This document shows, piece by piece, positions 1 through 12,360 of a DNA stretch of 64,000 bases; positions within the stretch are counted from its first letter, which is position 1, and every line of letters starts with the position of its first letter. Position numbers and translations under genes: made by a program. Under the pieces are notes generated by a model that worked only from the letters and a program-made list of their open reading frames with translations, was not told the origin of the DNA and did not search any database. This DNA is from Lasiosphaeris hirsuta (taxonomy: Eukaryota; Ascomycota; Sordariomycetes; Sordariales; Lasiosphaeriaceae): NCBI GenBank assembly GCA_030549175.1, contig JAUKUA010000001.1:2418001-2482000 (forward strand). The letters run 5' to 3'.

Positions 1-1766
1 AAGGCGTGCGACGAGGTCAGCAATGCGTACGACTGGGTCGAGCAGCTCTTCCGTGAGTTGCTGGATTTCTCGGACCGGCTGGGCCAGTATGTGGGAACCC
101 GACCGGACCCGGTCCTGCGCCGTAAGATAGTCGCCATTCTGGCCGTCATTCTCAAGGTCATCGGCCGCTCCCAAAAGCTGATCCGCGAGCGCCGTTTCCG
201 CGAGTACCTCCGAGTGACCTTCCTGGGCAAGGACGCGACGACCAAGAAGCTGATTGACGACCTGAACAAGGTGCTCGGAAGCGAGCAGAGATACGTGCTC
301 GGAGTGACATACGCAACCGCACAGAGAACCGAGGAGGTGGCCAGGTCGACCAACGAGACAGTCAGTAAGGTCCTCGACACCCTCGAGGATGACAGAGACA
401 AAAAGACCCAGGCAGAAGACGACGGTCGGCTGCGTAACACGCTATGCGCCACCTCGGCGCCCGCCGACGTCGAGGAAATACTCGTCAGGAACGAACGGGC
501 GCTTCTCCAGGGCACCGGAACCTGGCTGGAGAAGGAGCCCTTCTTCCGCGCTTGGATACGCCGCGAAGCCGCCATTCTCTGGATATTTGGTGGCCCGGGC
601 TCGGGGAAGAGCTTCCTGTCAACGCGCTTGATCCAGCAGCTAAAAGAGAAGAACTGGAACGAGGGCGGCAGCGATGCAGTGGCCTACTTTTTTGTCAAGG
701 AAAACAGCGAGAACTTGCGTGATGCCAACATCCTCTTGAAGACGCTGGCCTGGCAGATTGCGACACAGGACCTGGCATTCCGGAAGCACGCCATCGCCGT
801 CTGCCGCCAGCGGTCCCTCACCGTCACGGCAGATCTGACGTGGGAGAACCTCTTTCTCGGCTACTATTACCAGAACCAAAACCACAGCTCTTGCACCGTC
901 ACGGTCGTGATAGATGGCCTGGACGAGGCCACGACAGAGACCCGGCGCACAATCCTGGGCTTGTTAAAAGACCTCGTGTCATCGCCGAGCACAAGTAGTA
1001 GCAGGGGCGGTATACGGCTGTCCATCGTCGGGCGGGGGTCCATCCGAAGCGACATGAGCTTCCAGCGGGAGGAAAAGAGATTCTTTATCCAAGTGTCCCG
1101 AACGAAAAACGGCAGCGACATCGACAGCTACATCCGGAAGCGGCTCGAGGAGCTCGAGATCCTCCGCGAGATGCGCAAGGTGAAGCCGGGCGGGCTGAAG
1201 AAGGCTAACCGGGAGGGCAGCAAGATCATGAAGAGGGTGTCGGAGGGGGCCGACGGCGTCTTTCTGTGGGCTAAGCTGCTGCTAGACAGTCTGATGCGGA
1301 AGGACCTGCCACAGGTTGAGGCTATCCTGGCTAGTCCCCCGGCCACGCTCGATAAAATGATCTGGTCCGTCTTTGACCGGCTTGCCAGCGACGAGGAGCT
1401 GGATCAGCAGGTGCTCCGCAAGATGCTCACATTCATGACCCACGCGCGCCGGCCCCTCTTGTTCGGCGAGCTCGACCTCATCACGAGCCTGCCCGCGCGC
1501 CAGCCCAATTATCTCCTGTGGAAGCACACGCGCGGGAAGCTCTCTTCTGTATTTGAGCTGAAATTCCCCGACGACAAGGACCCCGACGAAGAGGAAGACC
1601 GAAAGGAAGAGGTTCCTGGTGCTAGCGACACTGGCAGTGAAACCGAGGTTGGTGACAGTGAAGGTTGTGGGTCTAGTCCCTGTGAAACGGCCGAAAACCA
1701 TGGCTTTGACTTTTCATACGAGGATGAGGACGACAACGACAGCGGGGCCGAGGTCGCGTCTGACGA

Positions 1767-1800
<34 letters not shown>

Positions 1801-4319
1801 ATCTTTAGCACTTCAGCTACCAGCCTGCATCTTGCGCACGGGGGAGGCGGCGATTCGGAAGAAAACAGCGATTCTGAAGAAGCCGCCGAGGACCTACTTT
1901 CCCACCTGACGCCCAGCAAACAGCTCACCAAGGTCGCCTTCTGCCACACCCGTATCCGAGACTTCCTCGTTCGCGAAGGCAACCCCAAGAGCCGGAGAAG
2001 CGAGCCGCTCTCCATTATCCCGAGCGTCGCCGACGACGTCCAGGCCGATATCGCCATCGCCTGCCTGGACATATTCCGACTCGAACTATCCCTCCATGAC
2101 GAGCAGCGCTTCCTCTGTGACTACCCGCTGTGTCATCTGCCCTTCCACCTAGATGGCGTCAACCGCGCCACCGTCACAATGGAAAAGGCGGGCCGTATTA
2201 TTGAGGGGCTGTACTGGCTCTTCGGGACGGACAGAGGGACGAAGTGCTTTCTTCGCTCCGTGAGCGATTACGATGAGTTCCATAGCTCCAACAGTGAGCT
2301 GTGGAGGCTGTGGGTGGCCACCGACAAGTATCTAAGATTGGTGCAGTCCTGGCTGGGGAGCGTCGAGTCGGTGCGCCCATACACGAGCTTCGATGACGAC
2401 GCGGTAACCTGGATGCTGGCAGCTGCAGAATCGCTCGAGCAATTTTTACGACCGGCCATAAGGACCGCGTCGATCGAATGGTTGTGTCAGCCAAGCTTCG
2501 AGAGCCACACGTATTTCGACAAGGGCGAGTTTCCTGCCTGGCTGATTAACGGTTGGCTGACATGGGTGAGGCTTTCTCTTCTTCTTCAGGTTTCGCTTTC
2601 TTTCTCTCGGGCATGATGCCGGCCCTTTCATCTCAACTAACACGTCACCAGATCGAGACCGGCGCGCCGCTCCCGGGGCAACCCGACTTCGATGACTTTG
2701 CCCCCGTGACACCCGAACGGCTCGAATACACGGCGAACTACGCTGGTCTTCCGCACGACGTGCACTGGCACACGTTGCTGGGGTGGAGCCTGATGATGGG
2801 CAAGCACTACAGCCCGGCCGAGGCGCACTACCGCAGCGCCATTGAGCTGTTCCCAGCCGCGTGGGTCGCGCTCGAGGGGCTGGCGCGCTGCGCGGGAGAG
2901 CAAGGCCAGAACGCCGGGGCGATTAGCTGGCAGGAAAAGGCGATCGAGGCCCTGCCCGCGCCCCTCCACTGGATTTCGGGCTGGCTCTGGCCGCGCATCA
3001 CCGAGTGGGCGGGCCGGGTCGGCGCCATCGACCAGGCTTTTGAATCCGCACGCAAGGGCTTCCAGGCCGATCCGGCCTGCATTCTAGCCGCCACCACCTT
3101 TCTCGTGCAGCTGCGGGAGCACGGCAGGACAGCAGAGATGATAACAGTGCTGGAGGAGCTGGCCGGGACCGCCGCTGAGCCCCGTGGTGCCAACAACTTG
3201 AAGTCTCCCAGTGTCCCCTACAACTCGTTAGTGCGCCTATTCGTGCGCGGCGAACCCATCTTCGAAGCTATCGGCTGGGCCTGCGCCCGCGAGGGCCGGC
3301 CGCAGTTTGTCCTCGACGCGATTGATGAAGCGTTGGCTGTCGTCGACGGTGGCGATCGCGAGTGGATCCAGGTGTGGCTGCCCTACGCGGCCGGTCGGTT
3401 TCGCTACACCTTCTACGGTCTCGAGGAGTCGGCTGTAGCCTTACTTGAGACCTTCCTGCAGCGGCTGGGGCAGAAGAGTGAGCAGCTCCAGAATACGTAC
3501 GCCGCCGAGCGCAAGGACGCGCGGAACCTGCTAGCGCAGCTCTACTTCGATGAGGCCGTCCAGGCGTGGGCCAAGGACGCGACCACGCGCCCGGCCAGCG
3601 CTGACAAGCTCAAGCAGCTAGCCGTCGGTGTCTTGACTGGCTTTGGAGATGATTATGAGGGCTTCGACCTTTTTCGTGCTGATTATCCGGCCATGCTGTG
3701 GGGCCGGTGGCTGAGAGACCACAAGCGCGCCGACGAGGCCAAGTGGAGGAAGTGCTTCCGTGCCCGCCTTTTGGAAGAGATGAACACGGTCGATGACGAC
3801 GACCCGGCCAACGACACGGCCGGCATGTCGAGCCTTGCCGTCTCGCTGTTTCACGCCGGCGATAGAGAAAACGCGGCGGCCATCATGGCCATCCTCTTGC
3901 GGTCCGTCAAAGTCAAGCCAGAGCTGGATGGGAGCAGAGACCCTGTGGTCGCAGGGGGCGAAAAGGAAGCCGAAGGGAAGTATGGGCAGGAGACAGGCGA
4001 ACTAAAGCTCAACATCGAGGCCGCCTCAACTGCGTATTGCTGCAACAACTGCCACCGAGGTGTTGGCCAGGTCGCCGAGCTGTTCGTGTGCGAGGTGTGC
4101 TGTAACAAGGTCAACTGGTGCGGCGAGTGCCTAGCGCTGCTCAAGGATCTCGACGGCCGGCGTACTATGGTTCACCGGATGTGCAACCCAAGCCATGACT
4201 TTTATCGCGCCTGGCCAGTGCCTGAGGACGCGCTGCATGTGGCTGCCCAGTCGTTCGAGAATGGTGTTACAGTACGTGAGACCTGGCTGGAGAACTTGAG
4301 GAGAGAGTGGTGGGAGTGA
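1..4319 (+). CDS. NLR (STAND) protein: Goodbye-NACHT-TPR with C-terminal Cys cluster, 5' partial
   Basis: Exons 1..2565 and 2652..4319; the frame is open from base 1, so the true start lies outside the window (1410 residues visible). The first ~130 residues resemble the helical Goodbye domain of fungal STAND proteins. A NACHT NTPase follows: Walker A GGPGSGKS at residues 197-204 and Walker B VVIDGLDE at 302-309. After an acidic linker with 13 aspartates (588-600), exon 2 has TPR-like helices (~890-970), and the end (~1317-1372) carries paired cysteines and a His like the ZZ-type tails of fungal NLRs. The 86-bp intron has a CTAAC branch site and joins the frames in phase 0; a read-through stops at 2616. 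Such proteins act in non-self recognition or cell death in known fungi; this one's ligand is unknown. Confidence 0.85.
1762..1800 (+). repeat. GAC trinucleotide microsatellite coding poly-Asp
   Basis: Thirteen consecutive GAC/GAT codons (only the second is GAT) encode thirteen aspartates inside the acidic linker of the NLR. It is a length-variable type of repeat in a coding region; a change by whole units keeps the frame. Confidence 0.95.
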
Positions 4320-4432
4320 TACATGAGGTGAATTTAAGGTGAGGTAAATAAACACACACGGCTCAAAAATGTGTCCTCCTCTTCAGGCTACATTACATCC
4401 ATATAATGACACCTTCTCACAAATAATAACGC

Positions 4433-6577
4433 TCAAGCCACGACAAAAGTCTCTTTACCCCATCCGTACACCCTCTTCAGCCGTCTTGAAAAGACGAGAA
4501 CCATGTACCCCTCAATCCGGGACTGGTGTGGCCGATGCAGCGTCAGGGATTTTTTGATAGCCATAGCCTCTGGTGGAAAAAATGTAAAGACAGACCCAAA
4601 TTTTGGCACGACAGAAAAGCCAACCTCGGCCATGGCTGCTTCAAACGCCGCCCAGGTGACAGACCCACGAGCCTCCGACTTGTCAAACAACGCCGTGAAG
4701 ACCTCAGCAGCCGACGAACCTACCGTGAAAGTTTGCGGCGACAGGTTAAGATCTTCGATGGTGATAGTCTCTGAAGGGGGTGCGATCTCGTAAGCGCAAG
4801 AGTCCAATGGGCGTGTCTTCTCCTTTTCTCGGCGTTGCTCGACTCTCTTTTCGAGCTGGGGGGTAGCCGGGGTGGGAAGCGGAGACCATTCAGTCTTGTC
4901 TTTTCGCTCCAATCTGGCTTTGATCTGCTCATACCGCTTCTGTAGATCAGAAAAGCAGTCTTCAACCATGTCCTGGTACAAAAGTCCCATTTTTGTGCCG
5001 GTTTTGTCAATGACAAACTGCTCGAGCGCTTTCAGGGCTCCCTCAGCCATTCCTGGCTCAAGGAGGTTGTCAATAGGGACCGCGAAGTCGCGCAGGTCGA
5101 CTTCATCTTTGATAGTGTTCAACTCGGCCTCCAGTTCCTGCAATCTAGAGACAAACATCTGTCCCTTCTTACGAGAGAGAGAAGGCATCGAAATGACTAG
5201 AGAGAGATCCTGGATAAAGCCAATGACAACAGCTAGGTCAGACAGTGTGTCAACCTCGCCCTCGGACAGCTTCTCCCGCTCCGTAGGATGAGCTCGATGA
5301 AGATCAGCCAGCTTCTTCATCCAATCAGTGGCCTTGGCAGCAGTCGCCTCAGGCTGGCAAAGACGCAGCATGTAGTGGAGCTGAGGATCAACTCTGGTCA
5401 ATTCCTCAGGGTTGCCCTTGGTGACGGTGCGTGCGGTTCCGGACTTGTCGTGAACGTTGGAAAGCCGCTTGAACCACTTGGAACCGCTGTGTCCCTGAAC
5501 CTGACGCTTGAGAGTCCCCTGAACGCGGCTGTATTCGAGATGACAAATATTGGAAATCTCTTGGAGAACAATTGGCCGGTACAGCTTGTCATTGGCCAAG
5601 CCCTCGAGGAGCTCGAGAAGACGGTCCATGTAGTTCCAGATGGCGGCACCTTGAATAGCGCTGTGTACCGCTTCAAAGACTGCGGGGCTAATGTATTTGT
5701 CGGTGTGGACGGGTAATCGGCGCCCTTTCTCGTCTGGGACTAATCCTGGTTGGGTAAAAAACCACGAGTTGACGGCATGAGCAAGCACGACAGGCTCGGT
5801 AGAGAGCAATTCCAGGCATTCTTCGAGCGTCTCTTTCTGGTCACGGGAGCTGGTAACAAGTTCCGGAAGGGCAAGCTTCCTCGGCGGGGATTGAGCATAG
5901 AGACCAGATAGAGCAGAAGCAGCGGCTTTGTCGGATTTCTTAGGAGGCTGGTTTTTCTTTCTGTCTTGGGAGCCCTCTTCCAGAATGTCGTCGATGATGA
6001 TATTGAGCGACTGCAGCAGGTACATTTGTCTCTGCAAAATAAGCTCTCCAGTTGACTGAGGAATGATGAGCCGGGCTTGCATGGCCGTGATCAAAGGACT
6101 CGGTATCTCAGTGAGCTCAGCGCTCAACTTGAAGGCTTCGCCATATTCCCGACCTATCCCCTCGAGGAACATATTGTAGCAGTTAGGGAAGGGCATGGCG
6201 CATCGGAGATTTCTTGTGGCCATCATCCCTTCGATGAAAGGGTGGTCACCCGGACCGCCATTGTAGCCAGCTTGGTATTGGTGATGTAGGGATTCAGTAG
6301 CACGGTGTCTGAGAAGGTCCAAAAGGAAGTCTGGGCTGGACTCTGCAATGTCACGCAGATTCCACTCAGGCATGAATTTGCTCACAGCTCCTAGAGATGG
6401 ATCGAGCGGGTGCTTCAATACGAGACCCTCGGCTGCACCAGCCTTGAGACATGCCGTTCTCTGGCTCTTGTTGAATGAGCGCCACATGTTCGAAACAGCA
6501 GCGCCATGTTTTTTGTATTTTCGAGCGAGGTCCTGGTGCAGCTCCTTCACTATCAGGTTGGTTGGAAGATCGCCCAT
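4433..6577 (-). CDS. Conserved filamentous-fungal protein ('ipa'-type) with HicA-like C-terminus
   Basis: Single exon, 714 aa from the ATG at 6577; the frame is open to 6772 but the extra N-terminus looks like translated leader. The body is helical with a Lys-rich patch in the middle (~200-215) and a charged coiled segment (~560-600). The last ~100 residues contain a helix-turn pattern, a GSVFTFFPP strand, the word LHRPHQSRIEG and a C-terminal RLKRVYGW, which resembles the small RNA-binding HicA/dsRBD-like fold. I recall similar proteins annotated as 'ipa protein' in other sordariomycetes; the name explains nothing about function. The gene converges on the NLR, with 113 bp between the stop codons. 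Confidence 0.7.
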   Translation of the reverse strand: MGDLPTNLIVKELHQDLARKYKKHGAAVSNMWRSFNKSQRTACLKAGAAEGLVLKHPLDPSLGAVSKFMPEWNLRDIAESSPDFLLDLLRHRATESLHHQYQAGYNGGPGDHPFIEGMMATRNLRCAMPFPNCYNMFLEGIGREYGEAFKLSAELTEIPSPLITAMQARLIIPQSTGELILQRQMYLLQSLNIIIDDILEEGSQDRKKNQPPKKSDKAAASALSGLYAQSPPRKLALPELVTSSRDQKETLEECLELLSTEPVVLAHAVNSWFFTQPGLVPDEKGRRLPVHTDKYISPAVFEAVHSAIQGAAIWNYMDRLLELLEGLANDKLYRPIVLQEISNICHLEYSRVQGTLKRQVQGHSGSKWFKRLSNVHDKSGTARTVTKGNPEELTRVDPQLHYMLRLCQPEATAAKATDWMKKLADLHRAHPTEREKLSEGEVDTLSDLAVVIGFIQDLSLVISMPSLSRKKGQMFVSRLQELEAELNTIKDEVDLRDFAVPIDNLLEPGMAEGALKALEQFVIDKTGTKMGLLYQDMVEDCFSDLQKRYEQIKARLERKDKTEWSPLPTPATPQLEKRVEQRREKEKTRPLDSCAYEIAPPSETITIEDLNLSPQTFTVGSSAAEVFTALFDKSEARGSVTWAAFEAAMAEVGFSVVPKFGSVFTFFPPEAMAIKKSLTLHRPHQSRIEGYMVLVFSRRLKRVYGWGKETFVVA

Positions 6578-8429
6578 TGTGCGCCCGGTCGGCCCTAACT
6601 CTTCAGGTAGGATGAGGCCACGGACTGAGGTCGGGTAGCAAGCAGCCAGAGAGGATGGTGGAATGCGCAAGAGGGCAAGGTGGGATTTTGCGAGTGAGGA
6701 GAAAACCCAAGAGCAAAAAGCCGAGCCCAACCTAGCCCGACCCACGTGACGAGTGAAGTAGGCACTACGCACACGCTATGGAGAATAAGGTTCATCCATG
6801 CAGAAGGAAAAGCAGAAGGGTCCAACCACGTCATCGCAGCCCAAGCCACTCTAGGTACCTACTACCTCTTCAGAAAGGCTTGACAATCTTTTGCCATGCT
6901 CAAACATGAGCATCGCTTGGTCGACTTTGATTTTGATGTAGGGCGTAATACTGGATGCCTAGGTGCGGAATCCCGCCGCCAGGTTCTCGCTCGCCTACTT
7001 GTCCCAAATTTCCAGGTTGGCGTAATTGTTTGTGTTGAACATACAAGGACATGGCTGTCGATGCTTCGGAAGTCAAAGTGGTTTGTTGCAGAGCTCGACT
7101 TGCGGGAAGGAAGCCAACTGCCACAGGCGCAGTTCTCGGGACGCATATAATGCGTGCTGAGGAATAAATGAGAGGCGCGTTAGGCAGGCAGGAGACTCAA
7201 AGAGAAGTCAGTCGCGGAAAGCAAGCACGCCAGTGAATGCAAAGACAATGCTCGGACACTGAACAAAGTGGACTTGAATGACGTTGAATTACATTTTAAA
7301 TAAACTATCATACATATATACACAAGATCAGTTAGCCGGGATAATCTTGTGGTTACTTTTTGAAGAATTTACTCCTGTATTTGGCAACAATTATCATCAA
7401 GAAGCTAGCCAGTTGGATAGTGATCTGACTCGTACCCATCCATATTGTGTTGGAAAGCTGAAGACTGAAGATTTCGTGGGTCGGGGCGGAAGGTTGGCAA
7501 TTTGGCAGGTCAGCAGAGGCGGAAATCTTTTCCTAGGATGGCCAGACCCTTCTTGTACTGCAATTTCGAGCTCGAAAGGCCAGCCAATTACGCGAGGCAG
7601 ATTGCCCGGTAGATTGATGGGTTATTCCAATCGCCGACAGCAGATGCACCTCCGCTACGCACTTTACCGGCTCTTGGTTCAAGGGCTCAGAAGGTGCCAG
7701 GCAAGGGCTTCCGGTGGCCTGGTCGTAGGGGAACTGGCAGAGCATGGCCGTGAATTCTATACTGGAAGACCCATAGAATGCTAATGATAAATCCCAGCTC
7801 AATCACCCAGGAGGCTACGTCCGTGCGGTAGACAAGAATAACGGAGCCCTGAAGTGGCTGCACGAGGAGGACCCAGAAATAACATGGGAGACAAGCACGT
7901 TTTGGTAGCTCGAATTAGCTGGAAATCAGAAACCAGTTTTGGCGATTGTGCTACCTGTGAGTAGAGTACCGACAGAAGACAGCGCTGTTCGTTGCTCTGG
8001 TGTCTTGTAGGCAGTATATGTCTTGTTTGGGTTGGATTGGCGCCACCAGGACACCAACACCAAAGACAAAAGGAAATCAATGGCACACAAGTAGACACCA
8101 CATCAATGATTCATCAACTTTCTCTGTCAACTTGTGAAGGCGATGTAGCATCGCAGAAAGGGGTAAGAGCAGGCCTCTCGAGTCTTGACTTCCATTGAAA
8201 GCGGCCATCAAAACTACCTAATTAGCTGCCTGAGATGAGGCAGTCCCTATTGCAGGAACATTAGAAGTCCCAGGTTCAGGTGGAAAGACCAAACCTAAAA
8301 TGGAAATGACGGGGGAGACCAAATGCAATTTCCAAAATCGGGCTTGAACCAGACCATGCTCATAATATACACAAACAAACCCCACAAAATCCTTCCAGCT
8401 CGTCCTTTGTTCTTTCTCCTCTTCCTATC
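6578..8429. other. Intergenic, 1.85 kb, no supported gene
   Basis: Lies between the start of the HicA-like-tail gene and the 3' end of the SET gene. Short frames on both strands (the longest is 7278..7784 on the plus strand, 168 codons) have no recognisable domain, no codon bias and no clear splice partners. An AT-rich patch lies at about 7270-7325. I see no RNA gene. Confidence 0.6.
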
Positions 8430-10637
8430 CTAGGCGTCCATGCCGCTCAAGTCGTTCTTGAATCCTGTAACCAGCATGTACCCGAACTCGGCCGCCTCGA
8501 GGGACCGCTTGGCCATATCCTTGTGACCGAGGGCCTCGTACGCCTCGGCAAGACGCCTGAGAGCAGCAACCACGTGGATGGTCATCAGCGACGCGTTGCC
8601 CGACTCTGTGTAAATATCCATTGGATTCCAGCTCTCGCTCTCGTCGGCCGGTGTCTTGAAACCAAAGTTTCTCAACACCTTGATGCCGTACCTCACAACC
8701 TTAGACCAGTTCTTCCTCCCGCGATGCGCCCCGACTAGCCAGTTAGACGGGTATATCAGTGTCAGCCGTGGTAAATTATCGTATACCTCTGGCTCGTGCA
8801 AGTCCTCGAGCGCTTTCGCCAGACGGTCGACTGCGCGGATCGATGCGTCGGGGATCAGACCCTTGCTGGGCAGCTTCTTGTTGCAGACCTTTTCAACAGC
8901 CACGAGCGCCTCTTTTCGCTTCTCTAGTATTGACTCTAGGCTTTGGCGCTCTCCGTCGCACAGCGGACATGCACACTCGAACCCCCACCCTTCCTTGTAC
9001 TGCTGGTTTCGCAAGTCGGCGAGCGGCTTGACAGGGACGTACTGCTGGAAGATCTCCTCCCCAGAACTGATGTTGCGCGTTGCCCTGCTGATCAGCACAT
9101 CGCCCAGGAACGAACGCATCGTGTTGGGGACACAGCTGTGGTTCATGTGGCTGGCATGCACCCATAGCCCCTTGGCCTGGCGCCCCTCGCGCATGCTGGG
9201 CTTGGTGTCCTCGAGCGTCGACAGCGGCAGACTGAAGCAGTTCTTGGTGCGGATACCCTCGACCAGGAATACGTCGACCACCGGCACGCCATCGACTATC
9301 GCCCCCTCGGCCCCCGTGCGCTCCACCTCGCCCGGGTACAGCTTCAGCACGGTTTGCGCGAGGGACGGGTTGTCGCACAGCTGCCGCACCATCATAGCGT
9401 ACAGTGCCGCTGACGCGCGGGCCGGCTCGTATTGGTTGGGCATGAGACACGCCTTTTCGGCAAAGACAATGTCGCCGACCTTGATGTCCTCGGTGGCGAA
9501 GAGGCCTTTGCCGTGGTGTTTTGAGTCGGCGATGGCGGTGCGCCGGAGGAATGAGCCCACGTCGAGGTGGACGTTTTGCGGGTTGAGCAGGGAGAACATG
9601 GCATAGAAGTCGTAGTCACCCATCTCCTCTTCGCGGAGACGAGCGAGACAGCGTTCGTACTCTTTGCGGACACCGCTGCCGCTAGCGTTGAGCTTGAGTG
9701 CCATCTCTAGATGCTCCTTGCTGGTGCGATACTCGCAGAGGCCATAAGCGGCCCGGCCAGCGTTGTAGTATGCCTTCCAGTCTGAGGGGTTACCTGTCCG
9801 GGAGGCGAGGGCGTCAGCTTTGGCAGCGTCGTAACGCCCGAGGATGAGGTTCGTCCCAGCGCGCTTTGTGTGGATTGGAGGTTTGAGATTGTCATCTTCC
9901 AAAGCTTCTAACGACTCGGTATAGCTTGGGGTTTGCGGTCAGCTTTTGGTCCCAAGGCTGAGCTTTTCAAGTCCGTTCTCACCAAAACACAGCTGTCGGA
10001 AAGTCCTTCTCCAGAAAAGCCGTGTCACCCGCCTTCTTCCAGTCATCTCCCGTCTTCAATAGGGGGCCGAGCCTCAACGATTCTGGAACAATTGGGTCTG
10101 TGAACCTCAAAAGGATGACGTCCGAGGGATGGTCAACGCAGATCATATAGTCGTTCTCAGCACCATTGTGTTTGTAGTATGGCTCCTTTACAGCAACCAC
10201 ACAACCCTCGGGAACTCCCGACAGGATAGAAGAGTCACCCTGGTTGTAAATGGCCAGCTTATCGGCGTTGCCAAACTCATCCTCAACCAGGCTCACCGCT
10301 CCAGCACCAATGTACGGGGGGCTGATCACCTTGACAATGATGCCCTGCCCACGATGGTGTGTTTCCACACGGAGCCTGTTTAATGGGATCTGGTGTTGCA
10401 GTTAGCACACTGCTCATCGCGGATGATTTTCAAGTATCAAGTGCGTACAATCTCAACATCTCTTATCGACCGTGTTGAGGCCGGATACGCCTCTGACATG
10501 ACCGGCTGCTTCACGGGGCGCGGTGCATCGGGCGAAAGGTCCTGCTTCTTCAGGTGGACCTTGTGTGTTTTTGCCAACTCCTCTTTGCTAAGCCTTCGAG
10601 AGGGCACAGTCCCGACGAGATCCCCGTGAATCGCCAT
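8430..10637 (-). CDS. TPR-SET domain protein, putative lysine methyltransferase
   Basis: Three exons, 10449..10637, 9983..10389 and 8430..9924, give 696 aa. The introns are 59 bp (GTACGC donor, CTAAC branch site) and 58 bp (GTGAGA donor, CTGAC branch site). Residues ~70-180 form the fungal N-terminal module with a YYKHNGAENDY-type stretch and the word VDHPSDVI. TPR-like helices follow (~180-300). The SET domain spans ~320-500, with the GKGLF entry motif, NHSC at ~461 that forms the AdoMet/knot site, and a post-SET FECACPLC. SET-TPR proteins of this kind are usually annotated as SMYD/Set5-like, but no MYND finger is visible. Substrate unknown. The first ATG in frame (10637) is taken as the start. 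Confidence 0.85.
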
Positions 10638-11542
10638 GTTTAGGGCCGCGACAACAGCCGTGGAAGCGGTTTGTTTTGATTTTGGGTTCAGCAAAAAAAC
10701 CAAAAAAAAAAAGGGGAGGGGGGGGTATGCGGGCCACAGATGACACCATCAGTTAGGCACGACAGAGGAGCGCAAGGAGGGACTCGCGGTTGCTTTTACC
10801 TACGTTTGAAGCAATGTGGCATTCTCGGAGGCGAAAGAGCCGCATGGCTATATTCGAGTTAGCGGGCTGGGCAAAATAGCCGGCAGCCGGGCCACCCAGC
10901 GTCGATGGTGGAGGCGGGCGGCGGAGGCCGTTGCCTGGGAGGAGATTGACAGCGTCGACATGGAAATTGGCACCAATCGGGAACCTACCCTCCCTGACGA
11001 GCTAGGTGAACCGACGGGAGTGATCGATGTCCTCCGCGCCGGACCCTTGGCAAATCTGGGGTTGCAAATGAGGCGAGTGGAGTTTCCTGTCATTCCCCAG
11101 ACCTTGTGCATGATCGTGACAAGGTTGTCGCCGCTAGTATGAGGCCCTTGGGGTAAGAAATGAACTACAGAGAATGGTGAGAGTTTGGAAGGCGGTGTTT
11201 CGACTAGCAACTCAATTCATTTGTTCTCAGTCTCCATTAGCACAATTTATAGGTACTTAATACTTGCACATAGCAAGTTTGAGAATCTGCCCCTTTCAAA
11301 AGTTAGACCCTTAGCTACAACGGGACCTTCGTAAATGGCATTTATGATGACTATTCCGAGTTCATAGTGCAACGCAACATTTGCTCAAACGGGGATTGCG
11401 CTATATGCACGCACCTGATCAGGATGGTACGTCCCAAAGAATTTTAGTCAGTCGTTTTGCATGGTGACTCTACCAGTCTTACACCAGTGCTTTCATTGAC
11501 AGATATAAACTCACTCTAGCTAGGCGCTCCCAAGGTGGTGTG
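10638..11542. other. Intergenic, 0.9 kb, with purine homopolymer tract
   Basis: Upstream region of the SET gene. It holds an A-rich then G-rich run at about 10693-10727, a typical low-complexity promoter element in these fungi. Opposed frames of 108 and 120 codons at 10816..11210 show no family resemblance. Confidence 0.6.
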
Positions 11543-12360
11543 CTATGCTGACTTGAACGGCCTCTTCATGATGATAGCCCTGAACGATCCGTCGGCGAGG
11601 GCCCCCCCGAGGGCCACAGCACAATTGTGGCCCCAGTTCCAGCTCTCGAGCTTAGCTAAACCCCACGTCTTAGTGATTTCAAAGTCAATTACGACCAAAT
11701 CCTGATAGCTATGCCTCTTGTAGGCGGGATAGCCGTAGGGAGAAGCCTCCAGGTAGCTAGGGAGGCCCAGCCTATCTGCTAACTCAGTTCCCCATCGTAA
11801 AAGCGCTGACCCAGCGCCCAATCGCTGATACTTCGGGGTGGTCGCGAGAACGTTCAAATCTTTGAGAGCTGTTAGCCACTGGCCGAGAGGGTCCCAAAGT
11901 GGAAATGCTTACACAGATACGGATCACCCTTGGCCTGCTCAACTTTTGCCATGTGCATTGCCCCGATAAAGGAGTTGAACACTTCAGGGTTCGATCCCTC
12001 ACCCAGCATCTCGGCCGTCACAACGCGAGGGGTGTTCCATTCCTCCTCGGGGCGCTGCTCGCGAAACAAAACCCACTTGGCAAAGGCGACGACCTCACCG
12101 GGGCCGCCGTCGGGTACGCCTTCGGGCAGTAGCTCGGCAACCATGTAGGTCGTCTCGGGGCCGGGCTTTGCGCCGGGTACTGCCGGCGGGAAGAAGGTGA
12201 GGCTGAGCTTGTCCCTTGCATCTTGGGTCACGCCTCCGGGGAAGAGAAGCTGGTTGATGACATCCGGCCCGAAGGCGTCGTAGTGGATGTCAACCATTGC
12301 CGGCACGTCGGCCGGCGTGGCCTCGCGGACGCGGATGCGCGGCTTGACCGAGGTTGCCAT
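11543..12360 (-). CDS. GNAT-family N-acetyltransferase
   Basis: Two exons, 11913..12360 and 11543..11859, give 254 aa. The 53-bp intron has a GTAAGC donor and a CTAAC branch site, and the join restores a conserved strand running into the acetyl-CoA-binding loop. Residues ~8-30 carry the opening VREATPADVPAM typical of GNAT domains. Motif A, QRLGAGSALL, lies at ~161-170 and fits the Q/RxxGxG/A consensus, followed by YLEASPYGYPAYKR. The acceptor substrate cannot be told from sequence; fungal relatives are many and mostly uncharacterised. Lack of a signal peptide suggests a cytosolic or nuclear enzyme. Confidence 0.85.

Noticed and set aside
7278..7784. Plus-strand frame of 168 codons as a gene
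   Set aside because: Weak codon bias, no domain and no conserved neighbours; starts in an AT-rich stretch.
8656..9606. Plus-strand frame of 316 codons
   Set aside because: It is antisense to the SET domain exon, with no domain and a Ser/Arg-heavy composition typical of a shadow frame.
10816..11210. Two opposed frames of 108 and 120 codons
   Set aside because: Neither resembles a known family and they are complementary shadows of each other.
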